A stretch of DNA of 64,000 nucleotides from Castanea sativa (GCF_040712315.1 NC_134020.1:50019751-50083750), one strand, 5' to 3'; positions 1 to 13,242 are shown, counted from the stretch's first letter. Notes: generated from the sequence alone by a model not told the origin. Numbers and translations are program-made.

Positions 1-2360
1 TTCTTTTTTCAAAAAGTTTGGCACAATGTAGGGCCGGATATAACTTTGGCTGTGTTATCTGTCCTATAATTTGGAAAATATTTGAGGAAAATGAATTTTA
101 CATATATTGTACTCATACCTAAGAAGAAAGACCCACAAAATATAACGGAGTTCCGCCCCATAAGTTTGGGTAATGTCGTATCCTGTATTGTATCAAAAGT
201 ACTTGCAAATCGGGTAAAATCTATTTTACCCAATATTATATCTGATGCCTAAAGTTTTTTTATTCTTGATAGACTTATCACAGATAATATTACAGTTGCG
301 TATGAAATGCTTTATCGAATGCGCAACAAGAGAAAAGGAAAAATAGGTCACATGACGATCAAGCTTGATATAAGCAAGGTGCACGATAGAGTCGAATGGA
401 GTTTTCTCCGATAGATTATGCTCAAGATGGGACTACTGGATCAATGGGTGAATTTGGCTATGAAAATCGTGAGTATAGCCTCCTACTCCATACTCATCAA
501 TGGAGAACCAAAAGGCCTTATAAAACCAACCCTTGGAATAAAGCAATGTGACCCTTTATCCCCTTACCTCTTCTTATTTTGTGCTAAGGGACTATCTTCT
601 ATGATCAGGAAGGTAGTGACTACCAATAAATTTAAGGGTGTCTAAAGTTGCCGAGGTGGTGTTCATATCTCCCACCTCCTCTTTGCAGATGATAGGATGT
701 TGTTTTGCGAGGCTAAGAGAGGTGAATACCAGCAGCCCCTTGACATCCTTACACAATATGAGGAGGCCTCCGGACAAGCAATCAACAAACAAAAAACTAC
801 AATTTTTTTCAGCAAGAATACTACCCCAAGAGTTAAGGAGGATATTCAGAATTTGTTTGGTGCATAAGTCATGACAAATTGTGAAAAATACCTTGGCCTT
901 CCTATGGTGGGGGGAAAATCTAAGTTGAAGACATTTAAGGATCTACAAGAGAGGATAACAAAAAGGGTGATGGGGTGGAAGGAGAAGATAATTTCTAAGG
1001 CGGGAAGAGAGGTGTTGATAAAGATGGTGGCCCAAGCAATACCCACTTATTCGATGAGTATCTTCAAGATCTCTAAGAAGGTGTGTGAGGATATTAACTC
1101 AGTGTTGGCTAAGTACTGGTGGGGCCAAACACGTAATGAGAAAAAGATACATTGGATAAATTGGAATAAATTGTGCACCCCAAAAAATAAGGGAGGAATG
1201 GGCTTTCGTAATATTCACGCCTTCAATCTAGCTATGTTGGCCAAACAGGCATGGTGATTGGTCACAGGTACACAATCTCTATTTTATAGAGTATATAAAG
1301 CTAGATATTTTCCTCGGTATTCATTCTTGGAGGTTGAGTTGGGTGATTGGGTCCAAATCCATCATTTGTGTGGCGTAGTTTGATTGCCGCAAGAGAGCTC
1401 ATCATAGAGGGATCACATTGGCAGGTTGGGAATGGGCAGAGCATCACCATTAACAACCAAAATTGGCTGCCCTGTCCACAATTATTCAAACCGGGGGTTG
1501 ACACATCATTGAAGGTAGGGGACCTTATTGACAGACACACCAATCAGTGGAATAGGCCACTGGTACAATCCATGTTCATGCAGTCCACACAAGAGGATAT
1601 TCTTAGCCTTAGCTTTGGTGACCTCCAGACAGAGGACCGAATTTATTGGAAGGAAAGTAAAGCCCATCATTTCATAGTAGGGTCAGCATACCATGTTGCC
1701 CTTCGCTTGAACCAAGAAGGCATGGTGGAGCATTCCAGAGCGCATGAAGACAAGAAGTTGTGGAATAAAGTATGGAGATTGCGTGTAGCACCGAAGGTGC
1801 GAAACTTCCTATGGAGAGCATGTTCAGACGCTCTTCCTACTTGGGCTAATATTGCGCGACGTAAACTCCCTATTGACCTTTGCTGTGCAATCTGTGGCCA
1901 GGCAGAGGAATCGGTCTGCCATGCTTTATGGGAGTCTCCATTAGTAGCCAATGTTTGGGCACTGGTTAAAGGAAAAATACAGAAAAGCCCAGCGGTAGTG
2001 CAGGATTTCCACTCCCTCGCTAGACAAATGGAAAATAAGCTCACGGGTAAGGAATTGGAGGTATGGGCAATGGTTGCTTGGTCTATTTGGAACGCTAGAA
2101 ACCGGTTCTGTTTTTAAAAGAAGCAATCCCAACCTGGAGACATACTCCACAGTGCCATGACCCTACTACAAGACTACCAACGTCTGACTCAGCACACTGC
2201 CGGATAGGACCACCCAACATGAAAAGGACTCAGTGTTTATATGTAATGTAATTTCCTTAGATGGTATAAGTGGTCCATGAAATTGTAAGCTACTCTGGGG
2301 TTTCCCCGTTTTTTTTTAATGAAATTCTATCTTCACTGTCAAAAAAAAAAAAAAAAAAAG
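1..2360 (+). mobile_element. L1-type LINE, 3' portion (non-LTR retrotransposon)
   Basis: The window opens inside a LINE. It encodes a reverse transcriptase, then a zinc-finger-like RVT domain, then a non-coding tail that ends in a run of about 19 A at 2341-2359, the usual 3' end of an L1 element. The 5' part and the 5' target-site copy are outside the window. Plant L1 elements usually carry an RNase H domain between the zinc finger and the tail; none is readable here, so the 3' coding region is truncated or deleted. The element lies upstream of GH1 exon 3 and may sit in intron 2 of that pseudogene. Confidence 0.9.
93..2117 (+). pseudogene. LINE reverse transcriptase ORF2, broken
   Basis: Reverse transcriptase that would copy the LINE transcript at the target site. 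Visible parts: the early palm motif FRPISLGNVV (about 152), the catalytic-Asp block LDISKVHDRVEWSF (about 364, usually SKAYDRVEW), the GIKQCDPLSPYLF block (about 538) and the second catalytic motif FADD in LLFADDRMLF (about 676-705). The C-terminal part at 1347-2117 has the zf-RVT pattern, with CCAICGQAEESVCHALWES near 1880-1935. The frame is interrupted by stops near 250, 413, 643, 866 and 1255, and the reading frame changes, so no active enzyme can be made. The pieces from 871 to 1257 and 1347 to 2117 are the longest open stretches. Confidence 0.88.
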
Positions 2361-3416
2361 ATGTATATTACCGGTTCTTAAATAGTTTTCCATCCATCCT
2401 AGTTTGTTTTTCCTTTATTTCATTTTGAGATATTTTAAAATATTGTCCTGTTTCTAAAATTGAAAATCATTAATTTACTAATATTCTTATTATGCCCCTA
2501 CTATATTTTCAAAATCATTTGAAAAAAAAACAACAAATATTTTAAAAAATTCAAACTAATTGGGCACCTTTCCTGTTGCTTTATTAAGAATAACTCTTAA
2601 AAAAAAAAAAAAAAAAAAGATAGAAAACTCAATCTTACACGCCATTTTCTTTTTTTCTTTTCTTCTTCTTCTTCTCGGATGGGATCTTACACTCCATTCT
2701 CTCCAAATTATTGACCCCCAAAAAAAATCTGAATGGTCCACTCATCTTACTTTATCAACTAGCAAGTCACTCATCTTACTTTGTTTGAAAACACAAGAAT
2801 TGAAGAGAGGAATACTCTGGGTCTGTTTATGTATGAGAATTTTATAGGCAACGAAATATTGCAAAAAAAAAAAAAAAAATCACTTAGGTGTAATTCTTTT
2901 TTGCCGCCACCATTAAAAAAAAATTTCAAGTTTGAATTGGCGCCAATAAAACTCCTGACTTAGAGTAGATAGAATTTGTCTTTTAGAAGTATTGAGTTTT
3001 TAAATTTTGATTAAAAAAGATAAACTAGAGTTTGTATTTGAAGTAATCCAAAATTGCTTGGAGCCAATACCTGATAGTTATTGTATTGTGGCAATTGTAG
3101 ATTTTTCAAATTTGAGTTAGAGGATAAGTTACAATTTGTGCTATGTAATTTCAAAAATGCTAATACGCATAAGGAACATATTTTTGTGGCTGTAATTTCA
3201 GATTCAATATTCCAATTTTTTGATAAATTTATTTAAGGGTAGTTTTGAAAATTTATACATTTTTTAAGGCAGACAAGACAATAAATGATTTTCTCCTAAA
3301 AAGTTTAATTTTTGAAACAAGACAATCAAATTGGGCCAGAGGGTGTAATAAATAAATAAATAAAACAATCCTTTGGTGTTTTATAAACCCAGTATTAACT
3401 TACAATGAAATTGCAG
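2361..3416. other. AT-rich stretch, probably the 3' end of intron 2 of GH1 copy 1
   Basis: No coding region is supported. It holds poly-A and poly-T runs (2601-2618, 2862-2878) and mixed AT-rich sequence, and ends in a pyrimidine-poor but usable acceptor (ttgcag) directly before GH1 exon 3. The corresponding intron 2 of GH1 copy 3 is also long (about 1.4 kb). The A runs may be old retroposon tails, but no target duplication was found. The short ORFs here are low-complexity artefacts. Confidence 0.5.
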
Positions 3417-4920
3417 AACGGATAATGGATGGAAGTAGTGGAGATGTAGCTAACGATCAATATCATTACTACAAGGTATATATGTTGTTTCATGTTCATA
3501 TAAAAATTTAATGTTCTTAATAAAATTGGAAGGAAAACCACTCATATTAATTAGCAACTAATTGCCAAGAGTCTTGTGGCACAATTGCATAGTGTGGTTT
3601 TCCAATTACTAGTTTTTTGTATGTGGAACCCTTCAAAAATGCTTTGTCCCTTCTAAAATAGGAAAAAAAAAAAACAAAAAAACAAAACAAAAAGCTGTCC
3701 AAGAAAAACAGCTTTGACAACAAGAAAAAAGAAAAAGAGTTACACAGTAATACAACATTTAAATACTTTGAAGACTACAGAACAAAAAGGATGAATTCTA
3801 TTTTTTTTATTTTTAAAAGCAATCAAGGTGGTGAAATGCGTATACAACTTTATTGGTGTATCGATATAATCTTATTTTAAAGAGTCAAATTAGATATCAA
3901 AACTTTATATATTTAGATTAGTCTTTTTTTTTTTTTGGAAGCCTTCTTTTGCTATGATTGTTAGTAAGTGGTAACTATGAATTGGCTATTTTTGTTTCAT
4001 TATTTTAGTGAAATAATATATATATATATATATTTGTAGTAAAATAAAATTATGGAGAATCAAGAGCATAATAATTAGCCTAAATTGAATTCTACTAGTT
4101 CGTATCAAGGTATATTTTACAGACCTTTGTACAATCCCCCTTTTAGAATAAAAATTTCGGAAAAGATGAAAAAAAGATCGAGAGCTATTGAGAAAAATAA
4201 ACTAAGTACAAAAATTATAGTTATTTACATTTGTTTGTTTATTTTTTGTCATAATATATATTTTTAAAATATGGTCTTTAAATCTTGGCCCCAACCTAAA
4301 ATCCTAGCTTCGCCACTAAATTATATATATATTAGCTCCTAATTAGCTGTTAATTTTTGTGTTTCGGCTTTTCTACATTTTTTGGGCCCGATTATGTTTG
4401 TCATATGCAATTTTTTCTAAACACTTAGCATGTCTAACCAAATACTAGATAATCACAATATAAGAAATTAAGAAATTTACATTTCAGATTTTTCTAAAAA
4501 TTTATATATGTTGTGATTATGCATTGCAGAAAGATATTCGGATTATGAAAAATATGAATTTAGATGCATACAGATTCTCAGTCTCATGGTCTCGAGTACT
4601 GCCAAGTAAGATTATCCTTTTCATAATCCGTAAAAGGTTAGATCCATACAATGAAAAGGACATAAAAATGGGCACCATCAAGTACACATTAGGTTGGAGT
4701 GGATTGACTATTGTTTTGTGGCTATATTATGTTCCTAACAATCTCATTTTAGGGACTTACTTTAGAAGGAAAACTAAGTGGCGGTATGAATCGGGAAGGA
4801 ATCAAGTATTACAACAAGCTCATCAATAGGCTTCTGAGCAAAGGTCAAAGTCAATATTAAAATTCCAAAATATCATCAACTTATTTAACTTTTTATAATA
4901 CACACTTTATTTTTCTATAA

Positions 4921-5019
<99 letters not shown>

Positions 5020-6199
5020 TAAGTGAATGATTCGCCAACAAATTACACCCCCCCCCCCCCTCCCCCAAAAAAAAAGAATAATTCACCCAATAATCCACCC
5101 CTCTTCTCCATCTGATTATAGACGGTTTACATATATTAACCGTATCATATATAATTATTTATATTACTACCATTTTTGGATTAAAAAAAAGAAGAAGATT
5201 GAGAACATTAATATTGTGATAACCTACCATTTGTGTCAAAACCTTCAACTTTTAAATTTATCCATTATTCTAATATTCCATGTATTGGTTTCAAATCCCC
5301 TTAATAAATGGAGCCCAATTCATTGGTGGAGCCTAATAAATGAGATATTTATTTATTTAAAAATGGGATGTAGAGTGGAGAGACAAGTTCAAACTCAATA
5401 CTATAATAAAATTAGTATGTCACCATTTGCCCCCCAAAATGTTAATCTAACATATATGCATCTAATATTCAGTGATGATTTTCGGGACTATGCGGAACTT
5501 TTGTTCAAGGAATTTGGTGATCGAGTAAAGCATTGGATCACACTAAATGAGCCATTCAGCTACAGCGTTGGTGGTTATGTAGGAGGATTGCTTGCTCCAT
5601 GTCGATGCTCTGCTTGGCTAAATCTAAATTGTACTGGTGGGAATTCAGGGACAGAGCCATATTTGGTGTCACACAATGAGCTGCTTTCTCATGCAGCCGC
5701 TGTTGAAGTGTAAAAGAAAAAATATCAGGTTCGACTTACAAAACTTTAACATATTAAAACCAAATATTCTCAAGTTACGCTAAATGATACTAAATATATG
5801 CCAAGAGCCATGTAGCTTATCTTATATCTCCTGGTGTCTCAGATGGAGACATTTAGGATTTAAATTCCTCTCTCCTATAACTATATTAAATTTATGATTT
5901 TTTAAAATAATAAAAAAAACCATAAAAGTACATGGTTGGTATAACTTGGTTTACAAATGATACAAGACCATCTGGATAGCAATTTCTGAAACTGATTCGA
6001 ACAATTGTAGTGAACTTTAAATTAGATAAATATACAAAATCCCATGCATAAGCTTTGAGTGTAAAAAAGTGTTCACCACGCAGGCTGAGCAGAAAGGAAT
6101 GATAGGGATAACACTTGTGAGTAATTGGTTTGTGCCATTCTCTGATGCAAAGAAAGATCAGGATGCTGCGCTACGTGCCCTTGATTTCATGTTGGGATG

Positions 6200-7162
6200 G
6201 TAAGTTTTGCTTTATAGAATTTATTTTACATTTTAGAATTTAACTTTTGTCATTTGGAATCCAAATCTGCTATCTCATTCTCTCTGCTTCAATTTATGCT
6301 CTACAAATAATTTTTTTTTTTTAAAGTTTTTTTAAATAAATAAAAAATTTTAATAAGAAAACATAACACATCCTTACAAGCCTCCACTATCAACCTTGGC
6401 TGCCGACACTAGCAAAAAATCGCCAAAGTCATTAACGCCGCCAGTCGTAGCCATTCTATTTGATTATAGTGAAAACTGAGGAGAGGAAACAAAGTGGAAG
6501 TGCTATTTTAGATTACCGATTGAGAGGCATTATCACATTAAGAAAATTTAGATGCCGTGACTTAATTCTTGAACTTGATTTACAAAGACCGATTTTGGTT
6601 AGAAATTATAGTTCGATTGATTGAAATTGTTTTGTTATTGGGGTTTTTGACGAATATAGAGGTGGGAGTAGCCGAATAGGCTAGCTGGGTTTAATTTATG
6701 CTTAGAAGCTATGAGAAGTAAATTGAAAATTTCTAGCTTCAGTGTTATCTGTCTACTCTGTAACCAGTACGAATCTGTGATACTGCTTTGGCTATTTGGA
6801 AATTTTGGTGTAATTTTTTTTTTCCGGTGTACCACAAATTGGACTAGGTGGATTTGGTGGCCGAGTTTGCCATTGATTACGTTAGCAATTTTGTAGTGGT
6901 GGACAAATGCCGATGCCTGGTCAATGAGTATGATTATTTATTTTAGGAAACTTGAATAAGAAAGGGCAGAAAATTATTTTTTACTCAAATAGATGGACAA
7001 CTGGCAAATTTTTATTTGTAGAGCATAGAGTGAAGCGGGAAAAGTGAGATAAAAGATTTGGACTCTGTCTTTTGAAGGTAATTAATGGGTACAATTTGTT
7101 AATCGTACCCATATCACAAAATTTCTTAGCCGAAATGAAGGCAAAATCAAAAGTAGATCTCA
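6200..7162. other. Start of GH1 intron 8, then unidentified inserted DNA
   Basis: The first 130 bases or so resemble the start of intron 8 in GH1 copy 3 (donor gtaagttttg, then a T-rich stretch). From about 6310 the similarity stops, so the rest is probably inserted DNA that the Gypsy element later entered, or flank carried with it. I recognise no protein in it. The short open frames on both strands (for example 6711-6896) have no family signature. Confidence 0.4.
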
Positions 7163-7886
7163 GATAGGTAGATGCTAATGAAAACATACAGGTTAATGGG
7201 TCATGGAAGAAGCCTAGTCATAAGGAGTTGGCAATGTTGTCCGAGGAGGGGTACCTTCTCGGCTAAGCAGAGCAGAGGTCAAAGGTTCAACCCTTCATTA
7301 AGAACAAGGCAACAGACAATCCTACTAGCAAGGATAAATATCAAATGTGCATAAGACAAAAGAGAGTTGTGAAATATGTGAGAAAAAAGCTGCACTACCA
7401 CCGCATTGAATGCTCTGCAACTAACCTCCTGGCCACATTAATGTGGAGGTGATACCTAAATAGTAATACTTAGCCTTATAGCTACCTACAAGAGACTTCA
7501 GGAAGGTGTTGAAGCTAGCAATTTGATCTACATGTGGAAGGCTAAGATAAAGGGAGGAATGTGAATATAAAGGAGAAAAACCCCATTACAAAGGGGATGA
7601 TGAGAAAATCTAAGAAGAAAGGACTATAGACTCAAGAGTTGTAATTTTGCATAAGTGTAAGAGAGATATATAAGAACAAATCATAATTGGACTTTGTGGA
7701 GGAGAACTTTTCTTGATCCAAATTGTATGTTTTATTCTTCCTAGTAGTAACTAACCTTCCGTGATTACCATCCACTTAACTCATTGAAAATTCATCTTAA
7801 GTCCACTCTCTAACAAATTCATTGTTTTAGGTTCTTTGGGCCACTAACCCTTCATTTGGGCTTTAGCAGCAAACCGTGTCCTTACA
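7163..7886 (+). repeat. 5' LTR of the Tat-like Gypsy element
   Basis: Matches 17280-18015 along its length, starting at the shared gataggtagatg and ending in ccgtgtccttaca. It contains landmarks shared with the 3' copy, such as tccgaggaggggtacc, and a stretch near 7675 (agagatatataagaac) that may be the TATA region of the element promoter. The two LTRs differ at scattered positions and by several short indels, so the insertion is not recent. The 5' border is set by where similarity begins, because no clear TG start with a matching duplication can be seen. Confidence 0.82.
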
Positions 7887-7904
7887 ATTGACACCGTCTG
7901 GGGA
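7887..7904 (+). promoter_or_regulatory. Primer binding site of the Tat-like element
   Basis: Directly after the 5' LTR comes attgacaccgtctgggga. A tgacaccgtctg-type sequence in this place is usual for plant Tat/Gypsy elements and would pair with the 3' end of a host tRNA to prime minus-strand DNA synthesis. Which tRNA it pairs with cannot be told here. Confidence 0.7.
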
Positions 7905-8086
7905 AAGCTTTGAAAATTCTTGAGTTCATCCAACCATGGTAGGTTCAAGGCCAAATCGTGAAGAATCTGTGGGATCCTAAGGTCAAGATCAATTCCTTAA
8001 TCTTGAACAAAGGAGAGACCGCGAAGTTAGCATACATACCACTCATACAAGTGGGAGTCATTTGTCCCATGGAGAGAACACCAGAA

Positions 8087-9210
8087 ACATGTAGTTGGAG
8101 ATAGACCACGTACAAAGGAAGTTACGCCGTAAGCAGTGGAGGGGGACTCCATCAAGCTCAGAGTCTCCCTTTGATGGTGATGATGATAGTTACAAGCCCA
8201 GGTCAAGGACTCCTCCCAGCGAATCTTTCTCTTGTGACGAGGATCACCATTATAGGCAGAGCAGGAGAAGCTTATCTCGCAGAGGCTTGGGCAATGATGC
8301 TTTAAGCAAGGCCTTGCGCCAAATTTCTAAATCCCCGTTTGCATAGAGGATTGAGAGAGGAAAGCTTCCTCAGTGGTTTACTCAGCCAACATTTACTATG
8401 TATAATGGTAGAACAGATCCTGTGGAGAATGTTAGCCATTTCAATCAAAGAATAACTGTTCACTCAAGGAATGAAGCCTTAATATGCAAGGAGTTCCCAT
8501 CTAGCTTTGGGGCCGATAGCGATGAGATGGTTTGATGGATTGGAGGAAGGATCAATCAAGTCCTTTTAGGAGCTTACCAAGGCTTTTGGAGCCCGTTTTG
8601 TTACTTGTAGTAGGGTTCCTTGTCCATTGGATTTTCTGTTGTCCATGGCTATGCGAGAGGGAGAAACCCTAAAGACGTATTTAGACAGGTACTGGGAGAT
8701 ATTTAATGAAATTGATGGAAACTTTGATGACATAGCAATAAGGACTTTTAAGGTCAGCCTGCCTACTGAGCATGATTTAAGAAAGTCTTTGACTAGAAAG
8801 CCTGCTAGAAGCGTACGTCAACTCATGGATCAAATTGATGAATATAAACGGGTCGAGGAGGATCAACAACAAGGGAAAGGGAAAGGGAAAGGGAAAGTAG
8901 TTCCCCAAGACTGAAGGGATTTCAAATCGAAGAGGTACAACAACAATTGGTCCAGGAGAGATTTTGCTGGCCATACTGGACCTGTTATTGCCTAGATAGT
9001 TAGTACTGTGTTTAGGGAGCCTGTGCACCAAATCTTGGAGAAAGTAAAGAATGAGCCACACTTCAAGTGGCTAAATAAGACGGGAGGAGACCCCATGAAG
9101 TGCAATCAAAATCTTCATTGCCAGTACTACTAGGACCGAGGACACACTAACGAGGAGTGTAGGACTTTGCGGGATCACCTGGAGTAGTTACTCAAGATTG
9201 GGAAACTAAA
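8087..9210 (+). pseudogene. Gag relic of the Tat-like element
   Basis: Capsid protein relic. The first open part (about 8087-8345) is a charged N-terminal region. A frame at 8627-8914 carries the capsid C-terminal domain with MREGETLKTYLDRYWE and TFKVSLPTEHDLRKSL, followed by a Lys/Gly-rich linker of GK repeats (about 8872-8900). A zinc-finger-like block follows near 9118-9170 (CQYY, stop, DRGHTNEEC). Stops at 9131 (TAG) and 9185 (TAG) stand where related elements have Gln, and frameshifts occur near 8345-8620. Related gag proteins of Tat elements read continuously through here. Confidence 0.85.
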
Positions 9211-9217
9211 GAAATTC

Positions 9218-9840
9218 TTGTATCAACCCAATGGACAGGGGGGCCAGGCAGGGTCGGCACATCAAAGGGATGCTTCTTCAAGACCACCCTTGGAAACGAT
9301 CAGTGTTATTATTACTACCCCAGGTAGAACTGGTTTCCATCCATCTAGGGTGATGTCTATAGCCCGACCACATGCTGAGGATTTGACCCTTGATTCTAAG
9401 AGGGGTAGAGTGGAGGTTCGACCAACTCTAAGCTTTTCTGACAAGGATAAAGGAGGAACCCTGCAGCCACATGATGATGCCCTTGTGGTTACCCTTAGGA
9501 TTGGAGGGTATGATGTAAAGAGGATTTTGGTAGACCGAGGCAGTGGTGTAGAGATCATGTACCCTGACCTATACAACAGGGCTCAAGCTGAAACCTGAGG
9601 ACCTGGCTTGTTATGATTCCCCTTTAGTGGGGTTCGATGGGAAAACGATTATCCCAAGGGGCCAGATCAGATTACCTATTCAGGCAAGGTCGGAGGTTGT
9701 GGAAGTAGACTTCATTGTGGTAGATGCATACTCTCCCTACACTGCTATTATGGCTAGACCTTGGCTTTATGCTATGAGAGTTGTTTCGTCCACCTTGCAT
9801 TTGAGTGAAGTATCCTTCAGGGGACCAAGTTGAGAAGTTA
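9218..9840 (+). pseudogene. Aspartic protease relic of the Tat-like element
   Basis: Retroviral-type aspartic protease that would cut the Gag-Pol polyprotein. The active-site region reads ILVDRGSGVEIMYPDLY at about 9523-9573. The usual Tat motif is Asp-Gln-Gly-Ser, so the Gln is replaced by Arg and the site is probably impaired. A frameshift at about 9598-9627 separates this from the C-terminal half, which includes IPRGQIRLPI and IVVDAYSPYTAIMARPWL (to about 9765). The reading then ends in a stop at 9831-9833. Confidence 0.82.
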
Positions 9841-9951
9841 ATCGGCAGTCAATCTATGGCCAGACAATGTTTGGTAGCGACAATTAGACATCAGTCTGGA
9901 GGTGAATCTTCGATCTCTACAGAGAGAGATTTATAGCAATCAAGGAAAACA

Positions 9952-11750
9952 GTGTTGTCCTCAGATGTTGTGGTAGAAGGGGCCAAGTGTGAAGAGTTGG
10001 AAAAGATCATCATTGATAATGATGAGGAGAAGTTTTTCCAAGTGGGAGTTCAGTTGCCTCCTCAAGAGAAGGAAGAACTGTTTGTTTTCCTCAAGAAGAA
10101 TGTTGATGTGTTCGGGTGGAGTGCTTACGAAGCTCCTGGGGTGGATTCAATTTTCATCTGTCATCATTTAACTGTTAATCCATCTATCACTCCTAAGAAA
10201 CAACCTCCTCAGCGCTCTTCTAAGGAACATTCTGATGCTGTTAAGGAGGAGGTGATCAAACTTAAGCGGGCAGGAGCCATAAAGGAAGTGTTTTATCCTG
10301 AGTGGTTGGCCAATACAGTGGTGGTGAAGAAGAAGAATGAAAAATGGCAAGTATGTGTGGACTTCAAGGATTTAAACAAAGCTTGCCCTAAAGATCTGTT
10401 CCCAATACCTCGGATAGACCAATTGGTGGATGCAACAGTTGGTCATCCTCGAATGAGCTTTTTGGATGCCTTTCAAGAGTACCATCAAATACCATTGGCT
10501 CTAGATGATTAGGAGAAGACTACTTTTGTTTTTCCTATTAAGAATTACCATTATAAAGTGAAGCTCTTTGGACTGAATAATGCAGGATCCACATATCAAA
10601 GAATGATGGCTAGGATGTTTGAACCACAACTTGGCAAGAGTATTGAGGCCTACGTAGACAATATGGCTATGAAGAGCAAGGAAGTGTCTGAGCATGTGAA
10701 GGACCTCAGAAGTATTTTTGAAGTGCTGAGAAAGCACAAACTATGCCTTAATGCTTCTAAGTGTTCTTTTGGCGTCAGTTTAGGCAAATTTCTGGGTTAT
10801 ATGGTCACTCATCGTGGAATTTAAGTTAATCCAGATCAAATTAAGGCAATCAATATTTTACAACCTCCTCAGAATCCCAAGGAAGTCCAAAAGTTGACAA
10901 GAATGACTGCAGCCCTGAATTGATTCATTTCTCGGTTTGCGGACAGATGTAGGCCTTTCTTCCAATTATTGCATAAATGGAAGGGATTTGAGTGGACAGA
11001 GGAGTGTGCTCTAGGCTTTCAGCAGTTGAAAGATTATCTTTCTCGGCCACCCATTATGTCTAGGCCCGAGGAGGAAGATATTTTTTTCGCCTATATTGTG
11101 GGGCTTTCCATGCAATTAGTCTAGTACTGGTAAGGGTGGACAATGGAGTACAATGACCAGTCTACTATGTGAGCAAGTCACTACATAAAGCAGAGGTTTG
11201 TTATTTGCCTCTGGAGAAGGCTATTTTGGCTGTGGTACATGCTACACAGAAACTCACTTATTACTTCCAATCTCACACAGTTGTGGTTTTAACCCAACTT
11301 CCTTTTCAATCATTGCTAATTATACAGGGAGGGTCGCCAAGTAAGGAACAATTATAGGGGCCTTTGACATTAAGTATTTGTCTTGGACCTTTATTAAGGG
11401 CGAAATTTTTGCAGATTTGGTAGCTGAATTTACTAAATCTCTTGTAGAAACAGAAGACTAGGAGCAAGGCTTGGAAGAAAAACCAGTTGATACAATTTCT
11501 CTACTGGGATCCTCATTTTGGAAATTGTATGGTGATGATGTAGCTAACCAGAGAGGATCTGGAGTGGGACTAGTTGTGGTGTCCCTAGACCAGATCACTA
11601 TCAAGAAATCTTTAAGGTTGGGTTTCTCGGTCACAAACAATGAAGTCGAGTACAAAGTTTTGTTGGTAGGGATGGCCATGGTTCAGAAAATAGGAGGAAA
11701 GGTAGTAGAAGTGTTCTCGGACTCAAGGTTGGTGGTAGGCTAGGTGAAGG
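9952..11750 (+). pseudogene. Reverse transcriptase and RNase H relic of the Tat-like element
   Basis: Reverse transcriptase blocks in order: GAIKEVFYPEWLANTVVVKK (about 10274), the VCVDFKDLNKACPKD block (about 10354), SFLDAFQEYHQIPLA (about 10458), then GLNNAGSTYQRMM and YVDNMAMKS (about 10651). The catalytic motif should be YVDD, so the second Asp is changed to Asn. A TAG at 10510-10512 interrupts the palm where relatives have Gln, and a TGA at 10921-10923 stands where Arg (CGA) is expected. RNase H parts are visible at 11169-11357 (VSKSLHKAEVCYLPLEKAIL) and again at 11471-11743 (an additional RNase H domain with FSDSRLVVG), the second domain being a known Tat-lineage trait. It ends in a TAG at 11741 and is inactive. 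Confidence 0.88.
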
Positions 11751-12004
11751 GAGAGTTGAAGGCTAGGGATTTGAGAATGCAAGGATATTTGAGTCAAGCT
11801 AGGCGCTTGTAGTAAAGTTTTAAGTTTTTCACTTTGCATTAGATCCTGAGAAGCAGAAATACACATGTTGATCCTTTGGCTACTTTGGCAACCTCATTTG
11901 GGCAAGGCTTATCTCGAGTTATACTTGTTAAAGATTTGCATAAGCCTACCAAGGAGATGAAAGAGAAGGTCTAAGTTCACCAAATCATGGTCGCTCCTAG
12001 CTAG

Positions 12005-13242
12005 ATGGATCCTTTGGTCCTGTTTCTCAAAAAGGGTACTCTGCCTGATGAGAAAGGAGAGGCAGATAAGTTATGGAGAAAAGCCCCTTGTTTATGGTTG
12101 TCCGAGAAGCAAAAGTTATACAAGCATTCCTTTTTTGGACCATACTTGCTGTGTGTCCATCCCAAAACAATGGAGCCACTTTTGGAGGAACTGCATGAAG
12201 GGATCTGTGGAAGTCATGTAGGGGGCATAACATTATCCCATAGGGCCCTCACCCAAGGATATTGGTGGCCAAGTATGCAAAAAGAAGCACATGAGTATGT
12301 GAAGAAGTGTGATCAGTACCAAAGATTTGCTCTGAACATTCATCAGCTAGGGGGCGTCCTCAATCCTCTATCTAGTTCATGGCTATTTGCTTAATGGGGC
12401 TTGGACATTGTAAGACCATTTCCTAAAGCTGTGGGAAGCTAGAGATGGCTTTTGATTGAGATTGATTATTTCACAAAGTGGGTGGAAGCTGAGCCACTAT
12501 CTAATATTAAAGATTTGGATGCCAAGAGTTTCATATGGAAGAATATTGTCACTCAATTTTGAATTCCCCACAGTCTCATCTCGGATAATGGGCTCCAGTA
12601 TGACAGTAAAGCCTTCAAAAGGCATTGCTATGAATTAAGCATTAGAAATAGATATTCAACTCCAGCTTATTCACAAGGAAATGGGCAGGCTAAGGCAGTT
12701 AATAAAGTTATAGTGAATGGATTTAAGAACAGATTGGATGAGGCAAAAGGTGATGGGTGGAAGAATTACCACATGTTCTATGGACATATCAAACTACTCC
12801 TCGTCAGTCAACAGGGGAAACACCTTTCTCAATGACTTACCGAACCGAGGCAAAGATTCCTTTAGAAACTGGGTTCCCAACACTGAGGACGAGCATGTTC
12901 ACCCCTAACAGCAATAATAAGTTATTGGAGAGAAGCCTAGATTTGGTTGATGAACGAAGGGAAGCAACCATGGTTCAACTGACATATTATCAGCAGAAAC
13001 TTAGGCGAGGGTATGATGCGAAGGTGAGGGAAAGGCCCTCAACCCTAGAAGACTTGGTATTGATAAAGGTTGTGGGCACTGCAAAGAACTCTTCCTAGGG
13101 AAAGCTGGGACCAAATTGGGAACGACCATACCGCATCACCTTAGTGGCTGGTATAGGTGTTTATTTTTTGGAAGACCTAGATGAAAATGTTGCACCATGC
13201 TCGTGGAACGTAAATAACCTACGAATGTATTATTATTGTTGA
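12005..13242 (+). pseudogene. Integrase relic of the Tat-like element
   Basis: Integrase that would insert the element's DNA. The HHCC zinc domain is visible at about 12176-12330 (LHEGICGSHVGG, then HRALTQGYWWPSM and CDQYQRFA). The catalytic core is in pieces: WGLDIVRPFPK (about 12394), IDYFTKWVEAEPLS (about 12463) and LISDNGLQYDSKAF (about 12573). The C-terminal part reads open at 12757-13098, and the frame ends near 13242 in a sequence like the usual WNxxxLRxYY polyprotein end. A TAA at 12392 stands where related proteins have Gln (CAA), and there are several further stops and frame changes. Confidence 0.86.

Noticed and set aside
5027..5472. First half of the 228-codon frame before GH1 exon 7
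   Set aside because: It is intron 6 read through by chance; the GH1 coding part starts at 5473 according to splice sites and copy 3.
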